Assembly: GCF_023715145.1 (NCBI RefSeq)
Contig: NZ_JAMBNP010000005.1
Location: forward strand, 186,001-250,000
Reading direction: 5' to 3'
Length of the DNA: 64,000 nt
From: Paenibacillus glycanilyticus
Lineage (GTDB): Bacteria > Bacillota > Bacilli > Paenibacillales > Paenibacillaceae
Positions 9,462-18,430 of the stretch are shown one piece after another. Both the position numbers and the translations under genes were made by a program. The stretch's first letter is position 1. The number at the start of each line of letters is the position of its first letter. Below the pieces are notes generated by a model, which had not been told where the DNA came from, searched no databases, and worked only from the letters and a program-made list of their open reading frames with translations.

Positions 9462-10526
9462 ATGCATATTGAAGTTCGCAACCTTAACAAAAGCTTTGGC
9501 GATTTCCACGCCGTGCAAGATGTCAGCTTCGAGATTGAAAAAGGTCATTTGATCGGGCTTCTTGGACCAAGCGGCGGCGGTAAAACCTCGATTCTTCGTA
9601 TGCTGGCCGGCCTTGAGACGCCAACCTCCGGCGATATTATTTTCCACGGCAAGCGCGTAAACGATCTGCCGCCGCAAGAGCGGGGAATTGGCTTCGTATT
9701 CCAGAACTATGCTTTGTTCAAGCATATGACCGTCTATGATAATATCGCTTTCGGACTGAAGGTGAAGAAGCAATCCAAAGAGCAGATTCGCGAGCGCGTA
9801 TCGACCCTCGTCGAGCTTACCGGCCTCAAGGGCTTCGAGCACCGTTATGTACACCAACTGTCCGGCGGTCAGCGCCAGCGTGTTGCTTTTGCCCGTGCGT
9901 TAGCTCCCGAGCCGCAGTTGCTGCTCCTGGATGAGCCGTTTGCGGCAATTGACGCTAAGATCCGTACCGAGCTGCGGACATGGCTGAAAGAGATGATTGA
10001 GCGTGTCGGCATTACGTCTATCTTCGTTACCCATGACCAGGATGAGGCCATCGAGGTAGCGGATGAGATTATGATCATCGGCAAAGGCCGGCTTGAGCAG
10101 AAGGGTACGCCTTGGGAGATTTATAAAAATCCGCAAACTCCGTTTGTGGCCAGCTTTATCGGCGAATCGACGATTGTGGAGGACATTAAGGTGTTGAAGG
10201 GCTTTGACACCGCGTTGTCCTTCCCGGGAACAAAAGCACTTATCCGTCCTGAATACATTGAGATCGGCAAGCCGGGCGAGATTCGCCTGCAGTCTGCTTC
10301 GGTTAACGCGACAGTTAAAGCCTTGCATTTCCGCGGCAGCGAATGGATGGTAGAGCTGCTTGTTGATAATGTGAAGCTGATTACGTACCGTTCGCTGGAG
10401 AAGGAAGTGCTGCAGCCGGGCGAGCAGGTAAGCGTGCTTGTCCACCGCGCATATCTATTTAACGATAACGACAGCTGGATTATGGAAAACAGTCTGAAGG
10501 TTGACCCTATGCCTATTCATATCTAG
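9462..10526 (+). CDS. cysA: Sulfate/thiosulfate ABC transporter ATPase CysA
   Basis: ATP-hydrolysing subunit that powers the importer. Walker A GPSGGGKT (about 36-43), Q-loop VFQNYALF, ABC signature LSGGQRQR (about 134), Walker B LLLLDEPF (about 154) and the switch-His VTHDQDEA are all intact. Residues from about 240 form a TOBE-like regulatory domain (ALIRPEYIEIG). The 354-residue length is normal for CysA/MalK-type ATPases. It sits between the permease genes and the binding protein gene. Confidence 0.93.
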   Translation: MHIEVRNLNKSFGDFHAVQDVSFEIEKGHLIGLLGPSGGGKTSILRMLAGLETPTSGDIIFHGKRVNDLPPQERGIGFVFQNYALFKHMTVYDNIAFGLKVKKQSKEQIRERVSTLVELTGLKGFEHRYVHQLSGGQRQRVAFARALAPEPQLLLLDEPFAAIDAKIRTELRTWLKEMIERVGITSIFVTHDQDEAIEVADEIMIIGKGRLEQKGTPWEIYKNPQTPFVASFIGESTIVEDIKVLKGFDTALSFPGTKALIRPEYIEIGKPGEIRLQSASVNATVKALHFRGSEWMVELLVDNVKLITYRSLEKEVLQPGEQVSVLVHRAYLFNDNDSWIMENSLKVDPMPIHI

Positions 10527-10573
10527 AACAATAAGAAAGTACTCAACTTTAGCAGAAAGAGTTGTATACGAAC

Positions 10574-11635
10574 ATGAATATAAATCGAAGAGCAAGCCGG
10601 CGGATTGCCGTGCTGCTCCTGGCCGTACTGCTGATTATTACAGCAGGCTGCGGCAAGGAGGAGCGGGCGCAGCCTGCCGAGTCTACCGCACAAGACGGTG
10701 ATGTGACGCTTGTCATCGGTGCCTATTCCGTGGTGAAGGACGCGTTCAGCGAGATGCTGCCGCAATTCCAGGCCTATTGGAAGGAGCAGACAGGTCAGAA
10801 GGTCGTATTCCAGGAATCGTATGAAGCTTCAGGTACGCAGGCACGTGCCATAGCCGGGGGCTTCGAGGCGGATGTCGCGGTTCTGGCGATGGAAGGCGAT
10901 CTTGATAAGATCTCGGATGCAGGTTTTATTACGCATGATTGGAAGTCCCAGCCGAATCAAGGCCTGATTACGAAATCCATTGTTGTCCTTGGAACAAGAG
11001 AAGGTAATCCGAAGGGAATTAAGGATTGGGACGACTTGACCCGCAAAGGCGTTAAGGTTCTTTATCCGAATCCCAAAACCTCCGGTGGCGCGCAGTGGGA
11101 TATTAACGCGATCTACGGTGCAGGGCTCAAGAGATCGGAAGCCGAGACCGGAACGAAGGATCCGGCATTTGCCAAGCAGTACCTCGAATCCATTCATAAG
11201 AACGTGGAATCGCTCGACAAGAGCGGCCGAGCTTCGATGGCCGCGTTCGAATATGGGGTTGGCGACGTTATCGTGACCTACGAGAATGAATTGCTTGCCC
11301 GTATTATGAATGGCGTCAATTATGATATCGTTGTTCCGAAGAATACGATCCTGATCGAGAATCCGGCTGCGGTCGTGGATAAGAACGTTGATAAACACGG
11401 AACCCGCAAAGTGGCCGAAGCGTTTATCTCCTATCTGCAAAGCGAAGAAGCGCAGCGTACCTTCGTCAAGTACGGCTTCCGTTCGGTGGATGAGAAGATA
11501 GCGGAAGAGTCGAAGGATAAGTATGTTGTACCTGAAGGGTTGTTTGATATTGGGTACTTAGGCGGGTGGAAGGAAGTCCGCCAGAATCTGTATTCAAAGA
11601 AAGGCGTCTGGTATCAGGTGCTTGCAGGGATCTAG
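10574..11635 (+). CDS. sbp: Sulfate/thiosulfate-binding lipoprotein
   Basis: Extracellular solute-binding subunit, 353 residues. It begins with a lipoprotein signal (RRASRRIAVLLLAVLLI) and a lipobox ITAGC, so the Cys near residue 22 should be lipid-anchored. The body has family segments SYEASGTQARAI, FEADVAVLAMEGDLDKI, LYPNPKTSGGAQWDINAIYG and a C-terminal EGLFDIGYLGGW. The ATG at 10574 is preferred over the in-frame TTG at 10562 because it starts directly at the signal peptide; both have weak ribosome sites. Last gene of the operon, followed by a terminator. Confidence 0.9.
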   Translation: MNINRRASRRIAVLLLAVLLIITAGCGKEERAQPAESTAQDGDVTLVIGAYSVVKDAFSEMLPQFQAYWKEQTGQKVVFQESYEASGTQARAIAGGFEADVAVLAMEGDLDKISDAGFITHDWKSQPNQGLITKSIVVLGTREGNPKGIKDWDDLTRKGVKVLYPNPKTSGGAQWDINAIYGAGLKRSEAETGTKDPAFAKQYLESIHKNVESLDKSGRASMAAFEYGVGDVIVTYENELLARIMNGVNYDIVVPKNTILIENPAAVVDKNVDKHGTRKVAEAFISYLQSEEAQRTFVKYGFRSVDEKIAEESKDKYVVPEGLFDIGYLGGWKEVRQNLYSKKGVWYQVLAGI

Positions 11636-11643
11636 TGGGGATG

Positions 11644-11689
11644 AAAAAACTCCATTGCGGAAGCCACGCTTCCCGCAATGGAGTTTTTT
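11644..11689. terminator. Bidirectional terminator between sbp and the HAD gene
   Basis: Long stem AAAAAACTCCATTGCGG with its exact complement, ending in T-runs on both strands; an inner AAGC/GCTT extends it. It serves the convergent sbp and HAD phosphatase genes. Confidence 0.92.
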
Positions 11690-11701
11690 GTAGTGTTTTA
11701 A

Positions 11702-12508
11702 TTACTTTGCGGCAGGCTGCAGCACGAATTTCTCAATCACATGGCGTACGCCTTCTTCATTATTCGTAAGCGTAATATAGTCGGCGATTTCCTTCAGCTT
11801 AGGTGTCGCGTTGCCCATGGCTACGCCGAGACCTGCTGCTTCAATCATCTCGTGATCATTCCAGGCATCGCCGATTGCAATGGTTTGGTCAATCCCGCAG
11901 CCCAGATGCTCAGCCATAAAGCGGAGAGCATGACCCTTGGTGCCTTCCTTGTGCATGAACTCGAGATAATGCGCCTTGGATTTGGTAATGTGGACGCGGT
12001 CTCCAATCATGGGCTTCAGCTCTTCGGCAAGCTGGTCCAGATAAGCAGGCTCGTCAATGATAAGCATCTTATTGTTCGGCTTGTCCAGCAAAGCTTCGAA
12101 ATCTTCGGCGACGACATAGGGGATACTCGTCAATGTCGAATATTTAATGGCTTTGTCATTCGCTTCCTTCACATATAAAATATCATCCGCGTACAGCTGC
12201 AGGTGCAGGCCATGCTTCTCGGTAAAGGCATAAAGCTCTTTGGCCGCATCCTGGGGCACGCAGCGTTCATACAAGACTTCGCCATCCAGCAGGGTTTTAA
12301 CGAGCGAGCCCTGATACGTAATGATCGGAACGTTCAGCTGGATCTGATCCGCGATTTTTTTGGCCGAAGCGTACATCCGTCCGGTTGCGAGAGTGACGGT
12401 AACGCCTTGCGCGATAGCGGCCTCCATCGCTTTTTTTGTGCCTTCGGTTACGATTAAATCATCATTAAGAAGCGTATCATCCACATCGATCGCGATTAAT
12501 TTGTACAT
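11702..12508 (-). CDS. HAD superfamily Cof-type phosphatase
   Basis: Cytosolic sugar-phosphate or flavin-phosphate phosphatase of the Cof/YidA subfamily (268 residues). HAD motif I is IAIDVDDTLLND at the N-terminus with the nucleophile Asp8; motif II LATGRMYASA near 41; motif III Lys in EGTKGHALR near 194; motif IV IGDAWNDHEM near 218. The cap domain (about 80-185) is of the C2 type. Substrate is not predictable because Cof members are promiscuous. Start ATG is preceded by GGAGAGGGAG. It stands alone and converges on sbp. Confidence 0.88.
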   Translation of the reverse strand: MYKLIAIDVDDTLLNDDLIVTEGTKKAMEAAIAQGVTVTLATGRMYASAKKIADQIQLNVPIITYQGSLVKTLLDGEVLYERCVPQDAAKELYAFTEKHGLHLQLYADDILYVKEANDKAIKYSTLTSIPYVVAEDFEALLDKPNNKMLIIDEPAYLDQLAEELKPMIGDRVHITKSKAHYLEFMHKEGTKGHALRFMAEHLGCGIDQTIAIGDAWNDHEMIEAAGLGVAMGNATPKLKEIADYITLTNNEEGVRHVIEKFVLQPAAK

Positions 12509-12683
12509 GTTCTCCCTCTCCTGTCTCTATTCGTCCAATTGACAAAGCTAGGATGATTGTAGCGAAAAACATAGCCCGGTTCAAGCCTGTCCGGGATTTC
12601 CGGCCTGCTGCATTTGCTCCTCCTACCCGAAATAAGCTACAGTAGAAGACAGAACGATCAGTCATAGTCAGGAGTGACCTTAA

Positions 12684-14102
12684 GTGAAAGAATTCTCGAA
12701 TGAGGCGGGGAAGCAGCGGATTTTAACGCTGGCGGTTCTTGGTGCATTACTATTTACGATTATCGGATTTATTCTTGGCTGGCTTTGGATGGAAGTAAGG
12801 TACCCGATGCTGAGAGAGCCTTCCTTCCGTAATTTTACGGTATCCTATAACACGATTATGGATAAATACTTAAACGGCGCGAAGTCGGAGGATCTCATTA
12901 ACGGAGCGTCCCAAGGCATGCTTGCTTCGCTTGGTGATCCTTATTCCAGATATTTAATCAAGGAGCAGGGCAGCGCTTATACGCAAGGTTATGAAGGGGA
13001 GTTCTCCGGAGTTGGCATTACCCTCCAGGAAGCCGACGGCAAGTTTATTGTCGCCAGCATTACCGAAGGAGCTCCGGCAGAGCGCGGAGGGGTTCATGCC
13101 GGGGATGAGATTGTAGGCGTGAACGGAGCCTCGATAAAAGGGAAAGCCTATGAGGATGTCATAACCGTCCTGCGTGGCGATGTTGGTTCGAAGGTGAAGC
13201 TGACCCTGTCCCGCGGAGGAGAGGCAAAGCCGATCGAGGTAGAATTGACAAGGGAAGCCATTGCCGTACATACCGTAACTTCGGAAATGCTCAGCGGCGG
13301 CATTGGACATGTAACGATTTCCAAGTTCGGCGAGAAGACCGACGATGAGTTCAAGACCGAAGTGGATAAGCTGCAGAAGGAAGGGATGACCAAGCTGCTG
13401 CTTGATCTTCGCTCCAACCCCGGAGGCTTGCTGCAGTCTACCATTCAGATCGCGAATATGCTTGTGCCTAAGGATAAAAACATTCTCGAGGTTGTCTATA
13501 AGAACAACAGCAAGACGATTACCTACCGTTCGAAGCAGGAGAAGCCGTGGACGATCCCGATTGTCGTGCTTGTAAACGGACAGTCCGCAAGCGCCAGCGA
13601 GGTGCTTACGGCCGCGCTGAAGGAATCTGCAGGCGCAACCGTTGTTGGGGAGAAGACGTTTGGCAAAGGGATCGTACAGACCTTCCAGCAGTTTAAAGAC
13701 AAGTCGGTTCTGAGCCTGACGGAAGCGCAGTGGAAAACACCTGGCGGTACTTGGATCCATAAACAAGGCGTAACGCCGGATGTAAAGGTAGCTCTGCCGG
13801 CTTTCGCCAGCCTAAGCCAGCTTCCGTTCGGAACGGAGCTCAAGAGCGGAAGCTACGGGGAGAATGTCAAGACACTCCAGCTGATGCTTCAGGAGCTTGG
13901 ATACACGCCGGTAGGCGATATCGGTTTGTTTGATGAACGGACATCGGCTGCGCTCAGCCGATTCCAACAGGATGAAGACCTGACGGTTACCGGTAAGTTC
14001 AACGATAGAACGGGCTACCGGATCCTCGAGCTGCTAAGCGATAAGCTGAAGGAAGAGGATACCCAGCTTCAAAAAGGGGTCGAAATTTTAAAAAGCAAAT
14101 AA
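12684..14102 (+). CDS. S41 C-terminal processing protease with PDZ and peptidoglycan-binding domains
   Basis: Membrane-anchored CtpA/CtpB-type serine protease, 472 residues. Order: one N-terminal membrane helix (about 12-33), a linker, a PDZ domain (about 95-180; GVGITLQEADGKF, GLHAGD-like GVHAGDEIVGVNG), the S41 catalytic domain, and a C-terminal PG_binding_1 domain (about 385-455; VKTLQLMLQELGY, FDERTSAALSRFQ). The Ser in GQSASASE (about 302) and the Lys in FGKGIVQTF (about 328) form the expected Ser-Lys dyad. Start is GTG with AGGAGTGA upstream; no better ATG exists. In Bacillus, relatives act in sporulation signalling, but the role here is unproven. Confidence 0.92.
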   Translation: MKEFSNEAGKQRILTLAVLGALLFTIIGFILGWLWMEVRYPMLREPSFRNFTVSYNTIMDKYLNGAKSEDLINGASQGMLASLGDPYSRYLIKEQGSAYTQGYEGEFSGVGITLQEADGKFIVASITEGAPAERGGVHAGDEIVGVNGASIKGKAYEDVITVLRGDVGSKVKLTLSRGGEAKPIEVELTREAIAVHTVTSEMLSGGIGHVTISKFGEKTDDEFKTEVDKLQKEGMTKLLLDLRSNPGGLLQSTIQIANMLVPKDKNILEVVYKNNSKTITYRSKQEKPWTIPIVVLVNGQSASASEVLTAALKESAGATVVGEKTFGKGIVQTFQQFKDKSVLSLTEAQWKTPGGTWIHKQGVTPDVKVALPAFASLSQLPFGTELKSGSYGENVKTLQLMLQELGYTPVGDIGLFDERTSAALSRFQQDEDLTVTGKFNDRTGYRILELLSDKLKEEDTQLQKGVEILKSK

Positions 14103-14119
14103 ATCGGCCGCATTCGCTA

Positions 14120-14149
14120 TTGACAACGGGAATGATAATTATTATCATT
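14120..14149 (+). promoter_or_regulatory. Promoter overlapped by a Fur box
   Basis: TTGACA at 14120-14125, 17-base spacer, TATCAT at 14143-14148. Bases 14131-14149 read AATGATAATTATTATCATT, almost the classical 19-bp Fur box and nearly palindromic. It covers the spacer and -10 region, so bound Fur would block RNA polymerase. It controls the DUF1450 gene that follows. Confidence 0.85.
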
Positions 14150-14193
14150 CATAGAGGAAAGCATTACACCGTTGCGCAGCGAGGTGAGCCGGC

Positions 14194-14415
14194 ATGAAGA
14201 AGATCAAATATTGCACCCGGAATTTGAAGAACGGAACAAAGCCCGTGTACAAGGCGATGAAGAGCAAATATCCGGACATAAAGATGAAGAAGAAGGACTG
14301 TCTTGGCAACTGCAGAACCTGCAAGCGCGAAAGCTTTGTGATGATTAAATCCAAGAGCATCTGTGCTTCAAGCCCGGACCAATTATATAAGGAACTGAAG
14401 AAAATGATCGGATAG
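14194..14415 (+). CDS. DUF1450 (YuzB-like) small cysteine protein
   Basis: A 73-residue, strongly basic protein recognised as DUF1450/UPF0349. It has Cys7 and a C-x3-C-x2-C cluster at Cys36, Cys40 and Cys43 (KKDCLGNCRTCKRES), plus a later Cys in SKSICASS. The pattern suggests a thioredoxin-fold or metal/iron-sulfur binding site, but no function is established. ATG follows GAGGTGA with good spacing. A Fur box sits directly on its promoter and ferritin is the next gene, so a role in iron limitation or iron-sulfur handling is a reasonable inference. Confidence 0.8.
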   Translation: MKKIKYCTRNLKNGTKPVYKAMKSKYPDIKMKKKDCLGNCRTCKRESFVMIKSKSICASSPDQLYKELKKMIG

Positions 14416-14440
14416 CAAATATTTTGGATAATTTTGCATG

Positions 14441-14467
14441 GGACGGCTTTTGCCGTCCTTTCTCTTT
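14441..14467 (+). terminator. Weak terminator between the DUF1450 gene and ferritin
   Basis: GGACGGC / GCCGTCC stem with a four-T loop, followed by a T-rich but interrupted tail. May terminate only partly. Confidence 0.6.
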
Positions 14468-14509
14468 GTGTTAGAATATAAAACAAACAAGGAAAGAGGT
14501 GCATAAGCG

Positions 14510-15013
14510 ATGAATGATAACTTAGCAGCAGCGCTCAACGAGCAGATGAATTTTGAATTTTATTCGGCGCATGTGTATCTTGCAATGGCAGCATATTGCT
14601 CCGGTGAAAGTCTCGACGGATTCGCAAACTTCTTCATTATTCAGGCGGAGGAAGAACGTTTCCATGCTATGAAAATATACAAATTCCTGAACGACCGCGG
14701 ACGCCGTGCCACGCTTGCGTCGCTTGGCGAACCGAAGAATGAATACGAGTCGATGCTGGATGCTTTCGAGCATGGCTACGCGCATGAGCAGCAAAATACG
14801 AAGCGCTTCTACAACCTGGCGGATATCGCGCTGAACGAGCGCGAGCATGCAACGATGTACTTCCTGAAGTGGTTCATTGACGAACAGGTTGAAGAAGAAG
14901 CTTTGTTCGATAACATCATCCAGAAGCTGAAGCGGATCGATAAGGACAGCAACGCCTTCTACATGCTGGATTCGGAATTCGCGCAGCGTTCGTTTACAGC
15001 GCCGGCAGAATAA
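14510..15013 (+). CDS. ftnA: Ferritin
   Basis: Iron-storage protein, 167 residues, forming the 24-mer shell that oxidises Fe(II) and stores the mineral. The four-helix ferritin fold is evident: NEQMNFEFYSAHVYLAMAAY (ferroxidase Glu near 15-17), QAEEERFHAMKIYKFLNDRG with the Glu and His of the diiron site near 48-53, the helix around ALNEREHATMYFLKWFIDEQVEEE with further ligands (about 105-130), and the final short helix. No haem-binding Met of bacterioferritin type is obvious, so non-haem ferritin is chosen. Ribosome site GAAAGAGGTG. A nearby Fur-controlled gene fits its role, though no Fur box is seen at its own promoter. Confidence 0.93.
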   Translation: MNDNLAAALNEQMNFEFYSAHVYLAMAAYCSGESLDGFANFFIIQAEEERFHAMKIYKFLNDRGRRATLASLGEPKNEYESMLDAFEHGYAHEQQNTKRFYNLADIALNEREHATMYFLKWFIDEQVEEEALFDNIIQKLKRIDKDSNAFYMLDSEFAQRSFTAPAE

Positions 15014-15027
15014 TAGACACCATGAAG

Positions 15028-15062
15028 AAACGGGACCCAAGCACAGCAGGTCCCGTTTTTTT
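15028..15062 (+). terminator. Rho-independent terminator after ferritin
   Basis: AAACGGGACC / GGTCCCGTTT stem followed by seven or more T. Confidence 0.9.
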
Positions 15063-15087
15063 ATGGTCAGATCATGGAGTGAATGGT

Positions 15088-15627
15088 ATGTTCATCGCAC
15101 AGCGCGTATTAGGTTATGCCGCTATTTTATTTGGAGTATTTATGATTTTTTCAAGCGCATTTGTACAAGGAGCAGTCTTTGCCGCTGCGGGCTTTGTTCT
15201 TATATCTTTGGCCGAGCTTGTCCGCTTGCAGCAGGGCACGTATCATTTGGCATTAGGCCTTCCGCTCAAGAACGAGCAGATTAATGACATTATGAGACGT
15301 ACGCCGCCTTCAAAAGTAACTTCATCCTCGCTCAACATTCATCCTTTTGACGGCGCGGAATATCCGCTTATCCGGCTTCATGGGGAAAGTTATATACGCG
15401 CAAAGGTATTTGTTCCGTATATCGTGCAAACCGAAATGGAGTACCGTTTCGCTTTCCCGAATGCCGAGCCGGTACTTCTGATCTGCGAGCCCCGTTATAG
15501 TCTTGACAGCCGATTATTCCAGTATAACGAGCAGGTATACGTCAAGCTGTCGGAGCTTCCGCTTAAGTATCAAACGGAAGGCGACCGGCTGCGTATGGAG
15601 ATCGCGGCCCGGCAGCATCAGTTATAG
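15088..15627 (+). CDS. Membrane protein of unknown function
   Basis: 179-residue protein not recognised as a named family. Two adjacent hydrophobic helices open it (VLGYAAILFGVFMIF and GAVFAAAGFVLISLAELV), followed by a soluble domain of about 120 residues with short charged strands (YPLIRLHGESYIRAKVFV, EPVLLICEPRYSL) facing the cytoplasm or outside. The frame extends upstream to 15022, but that would run through the ferritin terminator; the ATG at 15088 has TGGAGTGA in place and starts just before the first helix. Its last ten bases overlap the 3' end of the convergent helicase gene. Confidence 0.7.
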   Translation: MFIAQRVLGYAAILFGVFMIFSSAFVQGAVFAAAGFVLISLAELVRLQQGTYHLALGLPLKNEQINDIMRRTPPSKVTSSSLNIHPFDGAEYPLIRLHGESYIRAKVFVPYIVQTEMEYRFAFPNAEPVLLICEPRYSLDSRLFQYNEQVYVKLSELPLKYQTEGDRLRMEIAARQHQL

Positions 15628-17696
15628 GCATTGATAATAAAAGAGGATACCGCCGCGGGCTTGCCGCGGTAATACGCGGGGGAGCTGAGATACAGCTCCT
15701 CTTCCGCTCTTGTAACGGCTACGTAAGCGAGGCGCCGTTCTTCCTCCATCGCGGCTTCGGCGACGTTGTCGCCGGCCTGAATGGCATTGCGGTCGCTGTT
15801 CTTCTCCGCGGTAATTGCAGAGCTGTGAGGCAGAATTCCTTCGGATACGCCGCATACAAAGACAACGGGGAATTCCAATCCCTTCGATTTGTGAATGGTC
15901 ATAAAGTTAACGGCATCGGCATTGCTGCTGTCCAGCTTCACCCGCTTCATTTCCTCATGCTTTGCGGCAATCTCGTCGATGAAGGAGAGGAAGGTCCCGA
16001 TCTGATCGAACCGCTTGGCCGAAGCTTCAAGCTCATCGAGCATCTCCTTCAGGGAATCCTTATGCTCAGTTAAAGCGGGACCGCTCTTGTTCGCGTCAAT
16101 AAACTGATCGTAGAATTCCAAACGCAGCCGGCGGATAGCAACCTCCGGCTTCAGCTTCTCCAGGGAACGGATCAGCTTGATCCGTTCTTTTATTTTCTCC
16201 TGATGGAAGGATTTAATGTCAGGGAAGCGGGTCAGATGGATCAGCGGCCATTTCTTGGGCTGCTTCTTCTCCTCATTCCAGATAAACGCCATGGCCTGAT
16301 CCGGTCGGACATACATCGTTGCGAGCATGCCTTCCATCGCGTCAAAGTTTCGGCGGTCAATGGACAAGCGAAGATGGGCGATAACCGGCTTAATAACCCA
16401 TTGTTCGTACAGCGATTCGCCGCTGCCATAATCAATAAAAGGCACCTGACGGATGACCAGCTGGTCAAACACCGCACGGCTGCTGCTGGCGGTACGGAAC
16501 AGAATCGCAAAGTCGCGGTAGGAACGGTTCTTTTTCTCCTTCTGCTGCAGCAAGGTGTTTACGATAAGATCGGCTTCATCATCGCTGTTGCCAGGTCTTG
16601 CGAACACCGGTGGTAGACCATGCGGCCGCGCCGTCAGCAGAGTCTTGCTCCGCCGCTGCTTATTATGACGGATAACCGCATTGCCAAGGCCTACGATGCC
16701 TGAACCGGAGCGGTAATTGATGTCTAGTATGATGTTCTTGGCGCCGGGGAATTGCTGTTCGAAGTTCAGGATATAATCGTTGCGCGCCCCGTTAAAGGAG
16801 TAGATCGTCTGATCATCGTCGCCGACTACCATCAGATTCCGGTGCGGCAAAACGAGCAGCTTGATGATCTCGTATTGGATCGTATTCGTATCCTGGAACT
16901 CGTCAATCATGACATAACGGAACCGGTTCTGCAGCATGGCCAGCAGATTCTCGTCCTGCTTCAGCAGCTGGTAGGCTTCAAGAAGCATATCGTCATAATC
17001 GATAAGATCGGCTTCCCGTTTCCATTCTTCATAACTGGTAAAGATAAGTTTAAGCTGCCTGTCCTCTTCCGTCTTCTCCGGAAGGTCCGAAACGGCAATC
17101 ATCTGCATCTTATAAGAGGAGAGCAAGGTAATGAGCGTCTCGGGCTGGTACGTTTCATGCAAATTCCGCTCGCGGAGCAGCCGTTTGAAGAAGATTTGCT
17201 TGCGTCCGTTTTCGCCCAGAATGTTCTGCTTATAACCGCGTCTGCGGAGCATGAGCAGGCAGAAGGAATGAAACGTGCGGGCTTCGATACGGGAAGCGGC
17301 CGCCTGTCCGATATTCGGCAATGTGCTGATTCGAAGCTTCATTTCGTCTGCCGCTTTTTTGGAGAAGGTCATCAGCAGAAGCTGCTGGGGCGGAATGCCG
17401 CGGACCGACAGCATATAGCCTGTCCGGCAGACGAGTACGGAGGTTTTGCCCGAGCCGGCGCCGGCGAGCGTCAGAATGGGCCCGTCAACATGGCGGACAG
17501 CGGCGATCTGCCGCTTGTTCAGACGGATTCCCTGGGTCTCCAGAGCCCGGAAATAGAAGGCGTCCTTGTCTGAGTCCGGAACAAGCTGCTCGCTTGTATC
17601 GGCGGAAGCGGGCGCGGCAGGCGCAACATTTTTATTTACGACCCCGTAAGGACGTTTGTAGTAGATTTTATTGTTGGAATTTGCTCCGTTATTCAT
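15618..17696 (-). CDS. UvrD/Rep-type ATP-dependent DNA helicase
   Basis: Superfamily 1A helicase, 692 residues, acting in DNA repair or recombination. Motifs: Q-motif LNKRQIAAVRH, Walker A LAGAGSGKTS near residue 78, TFSKKAADEMK (Ia), DEFQDTN (II), GDDDQTIYSFNGA (III), INYRS (IV), MTIHKSKGLEFPVVF (V) and YVAVTRAEEELYLS (VI). It has an unusual 55-residue N-terminal tail rich in Asn, Ala and Pro. Somewhat shorter than PcrA, closer in length to secondary UvrD-like proteins such as B. subtilis YjcD, so it is probably not the main PcrA. It runs convergent to the membrane protein gene. Confidence 0.9.
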   Translation of the reverse strand: MNNGANSNNKIYYKRPYGVVNKNVAPAAPASADTSEQLVPDSDKDAFYFRALETQGIRLNKRQIAAVRHVDGPILTLAGAGSGKTSVLVCRTGYMLSVRGIPPQQLLLMTFSKKAADEMKLRISTLPNIGQAAASRIEARTFHSFCLLMLRRRGYKQNILGENGRKQIFFKRLLRERNLHETYQPETLITLLSSYKMQMIAVSDLPEKTEEDRQLKLIFTSYEEWKREADLIDYDDMLLEAYQLLKQDENLLAMLQNRFRYVMIDEFQDTNTIQYEIIKLLVLPHRNLMVVGDDDQTIYSFNGARNDYILNFEQQFPGAKNIILDINYRSGSGIVGLGNAVIRHNKQRRSKTLLTARPHGLPPVFARPGNSDDEADLIVNTLLQQKEKKNRSYRDFAILFRTASSSRAVFDQLVIRQVPFIDYGSGESLYEQWVIKPVIAHLRLSIDRRNFDAMEGMLATMYVRPDQAMAFIWNEEKKQPKKWPLIHLTRFPDIKSFHQEKIKERIKLIRSLEKLKPEVAIRRLRLEFYDQFIDANKSGPALTEHKDSLKEMLDELEASAKRFDQIGTFLSFIDEIAAKHEEMKRVKLDSSNADAVNFMTIHKSKGLEFPVVFVCGVSEGILPHSSAITAEKNSDRNAIQAGDNVAEAAMEEERRLAYVAVTRAEEELYLSSPAYYRGKPAAVSSFIINAYN

Positions 17697-17782
17697 TGTC
17701 TGTAATCACCTGTTGTCGATTATAGCATGAATGTTCGTACGTTAAACTGAAATTATTAATATTTGGTGAAGGAAGTGACAGC

Positions 17783-18349
17783 ATGATTGGACCGGCAAGC
17801 AAGGAAGACGTGGAACAAGTGATGCCGCTTCTGCACGAAGCGATCGGCAATATCGCCTGCTCTCTTGCGGGAGTGGAGGATGAGGCTGAGGCGATGCGGA
17901 TTTTGGCTGGTTTTTATATCGAGGAAGGCAACAGAATCAGTTACCGGAATGTCATTGTGGACAAAAGAGAAGGCGTTGTCGCAGGGATCGTGTTCTGCTA
18001 CTCGGGGGATGATGCGGAGCAGCTGGATCAGCCGCTGGTTGACAGGGTAAAGCGGGTAACGGGGATTAAGGATTATACGATCTTGACGGAGACCCGTCCT
18101 GGCGAATTTTATTTGGATTCCATTGCCGTCTCCTCGTCTTTCCGCAATCAGGGAATTGCCAAGGGGCTTATGGCTGCGTTTGAACGGGAGGCTGTAAAGC
18201 AAGGGTATGATCTTGTATCTCTGATTGTCGAGGAATACAACGGCCAGGCGCGGATGCTTTACGAAAAAATGGGCTATAACGAAGATGGAGAGCTGCTGGT
18301 CAGCGGACATCGCTATACGAGAATGGTTAAGTCTGTTTCTGGTGAATAA
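17783..18349 (+). CDS. GNAT family N-acetyltransferase
   Basis: 188-residue acetyltransferase. The acetyl-CoA-binding motif A is FYLDSIAVSSSFRNQGIAKGLMAAFE (seen as LDSIAV then RNQGIAKGL, about 115-140), followed by VSLIVEEYNGQARMLYEKMGY (motif B). Substrate is unknown. ATG follows GGAAGTGA. It starts 86 bases from the divergent helicase gene, and another GNAT gene lies 81 bases downstream on the same strand; the two proteins are different in sequence. Confidence 0.85.
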   Translation: MIGPASKEDVEQVMPLLHEAIGNIACSLAGVEDEAEAMRILAGFYIEEGNRISYRNVIVDKREGVVAGIVFCYSGDDAEQLDQPLVDRVKRVTGIKDYTILTETRPGEFYLDSIAVSSSFRNQGIAKGLMAAFEREAVKQGYDLVSLIVEEYNGQARMLYEKMGYNEDGELLVSGHRYTRMVKSVSGE

Positions 18350-18430
18350 AGGCGGAGAAAGAAGGAATGCGGCGAGTTATGTCGAAACTGTAGAACCGGC
18401 GTAATTATAAAACGTGACAGGTGATACATA

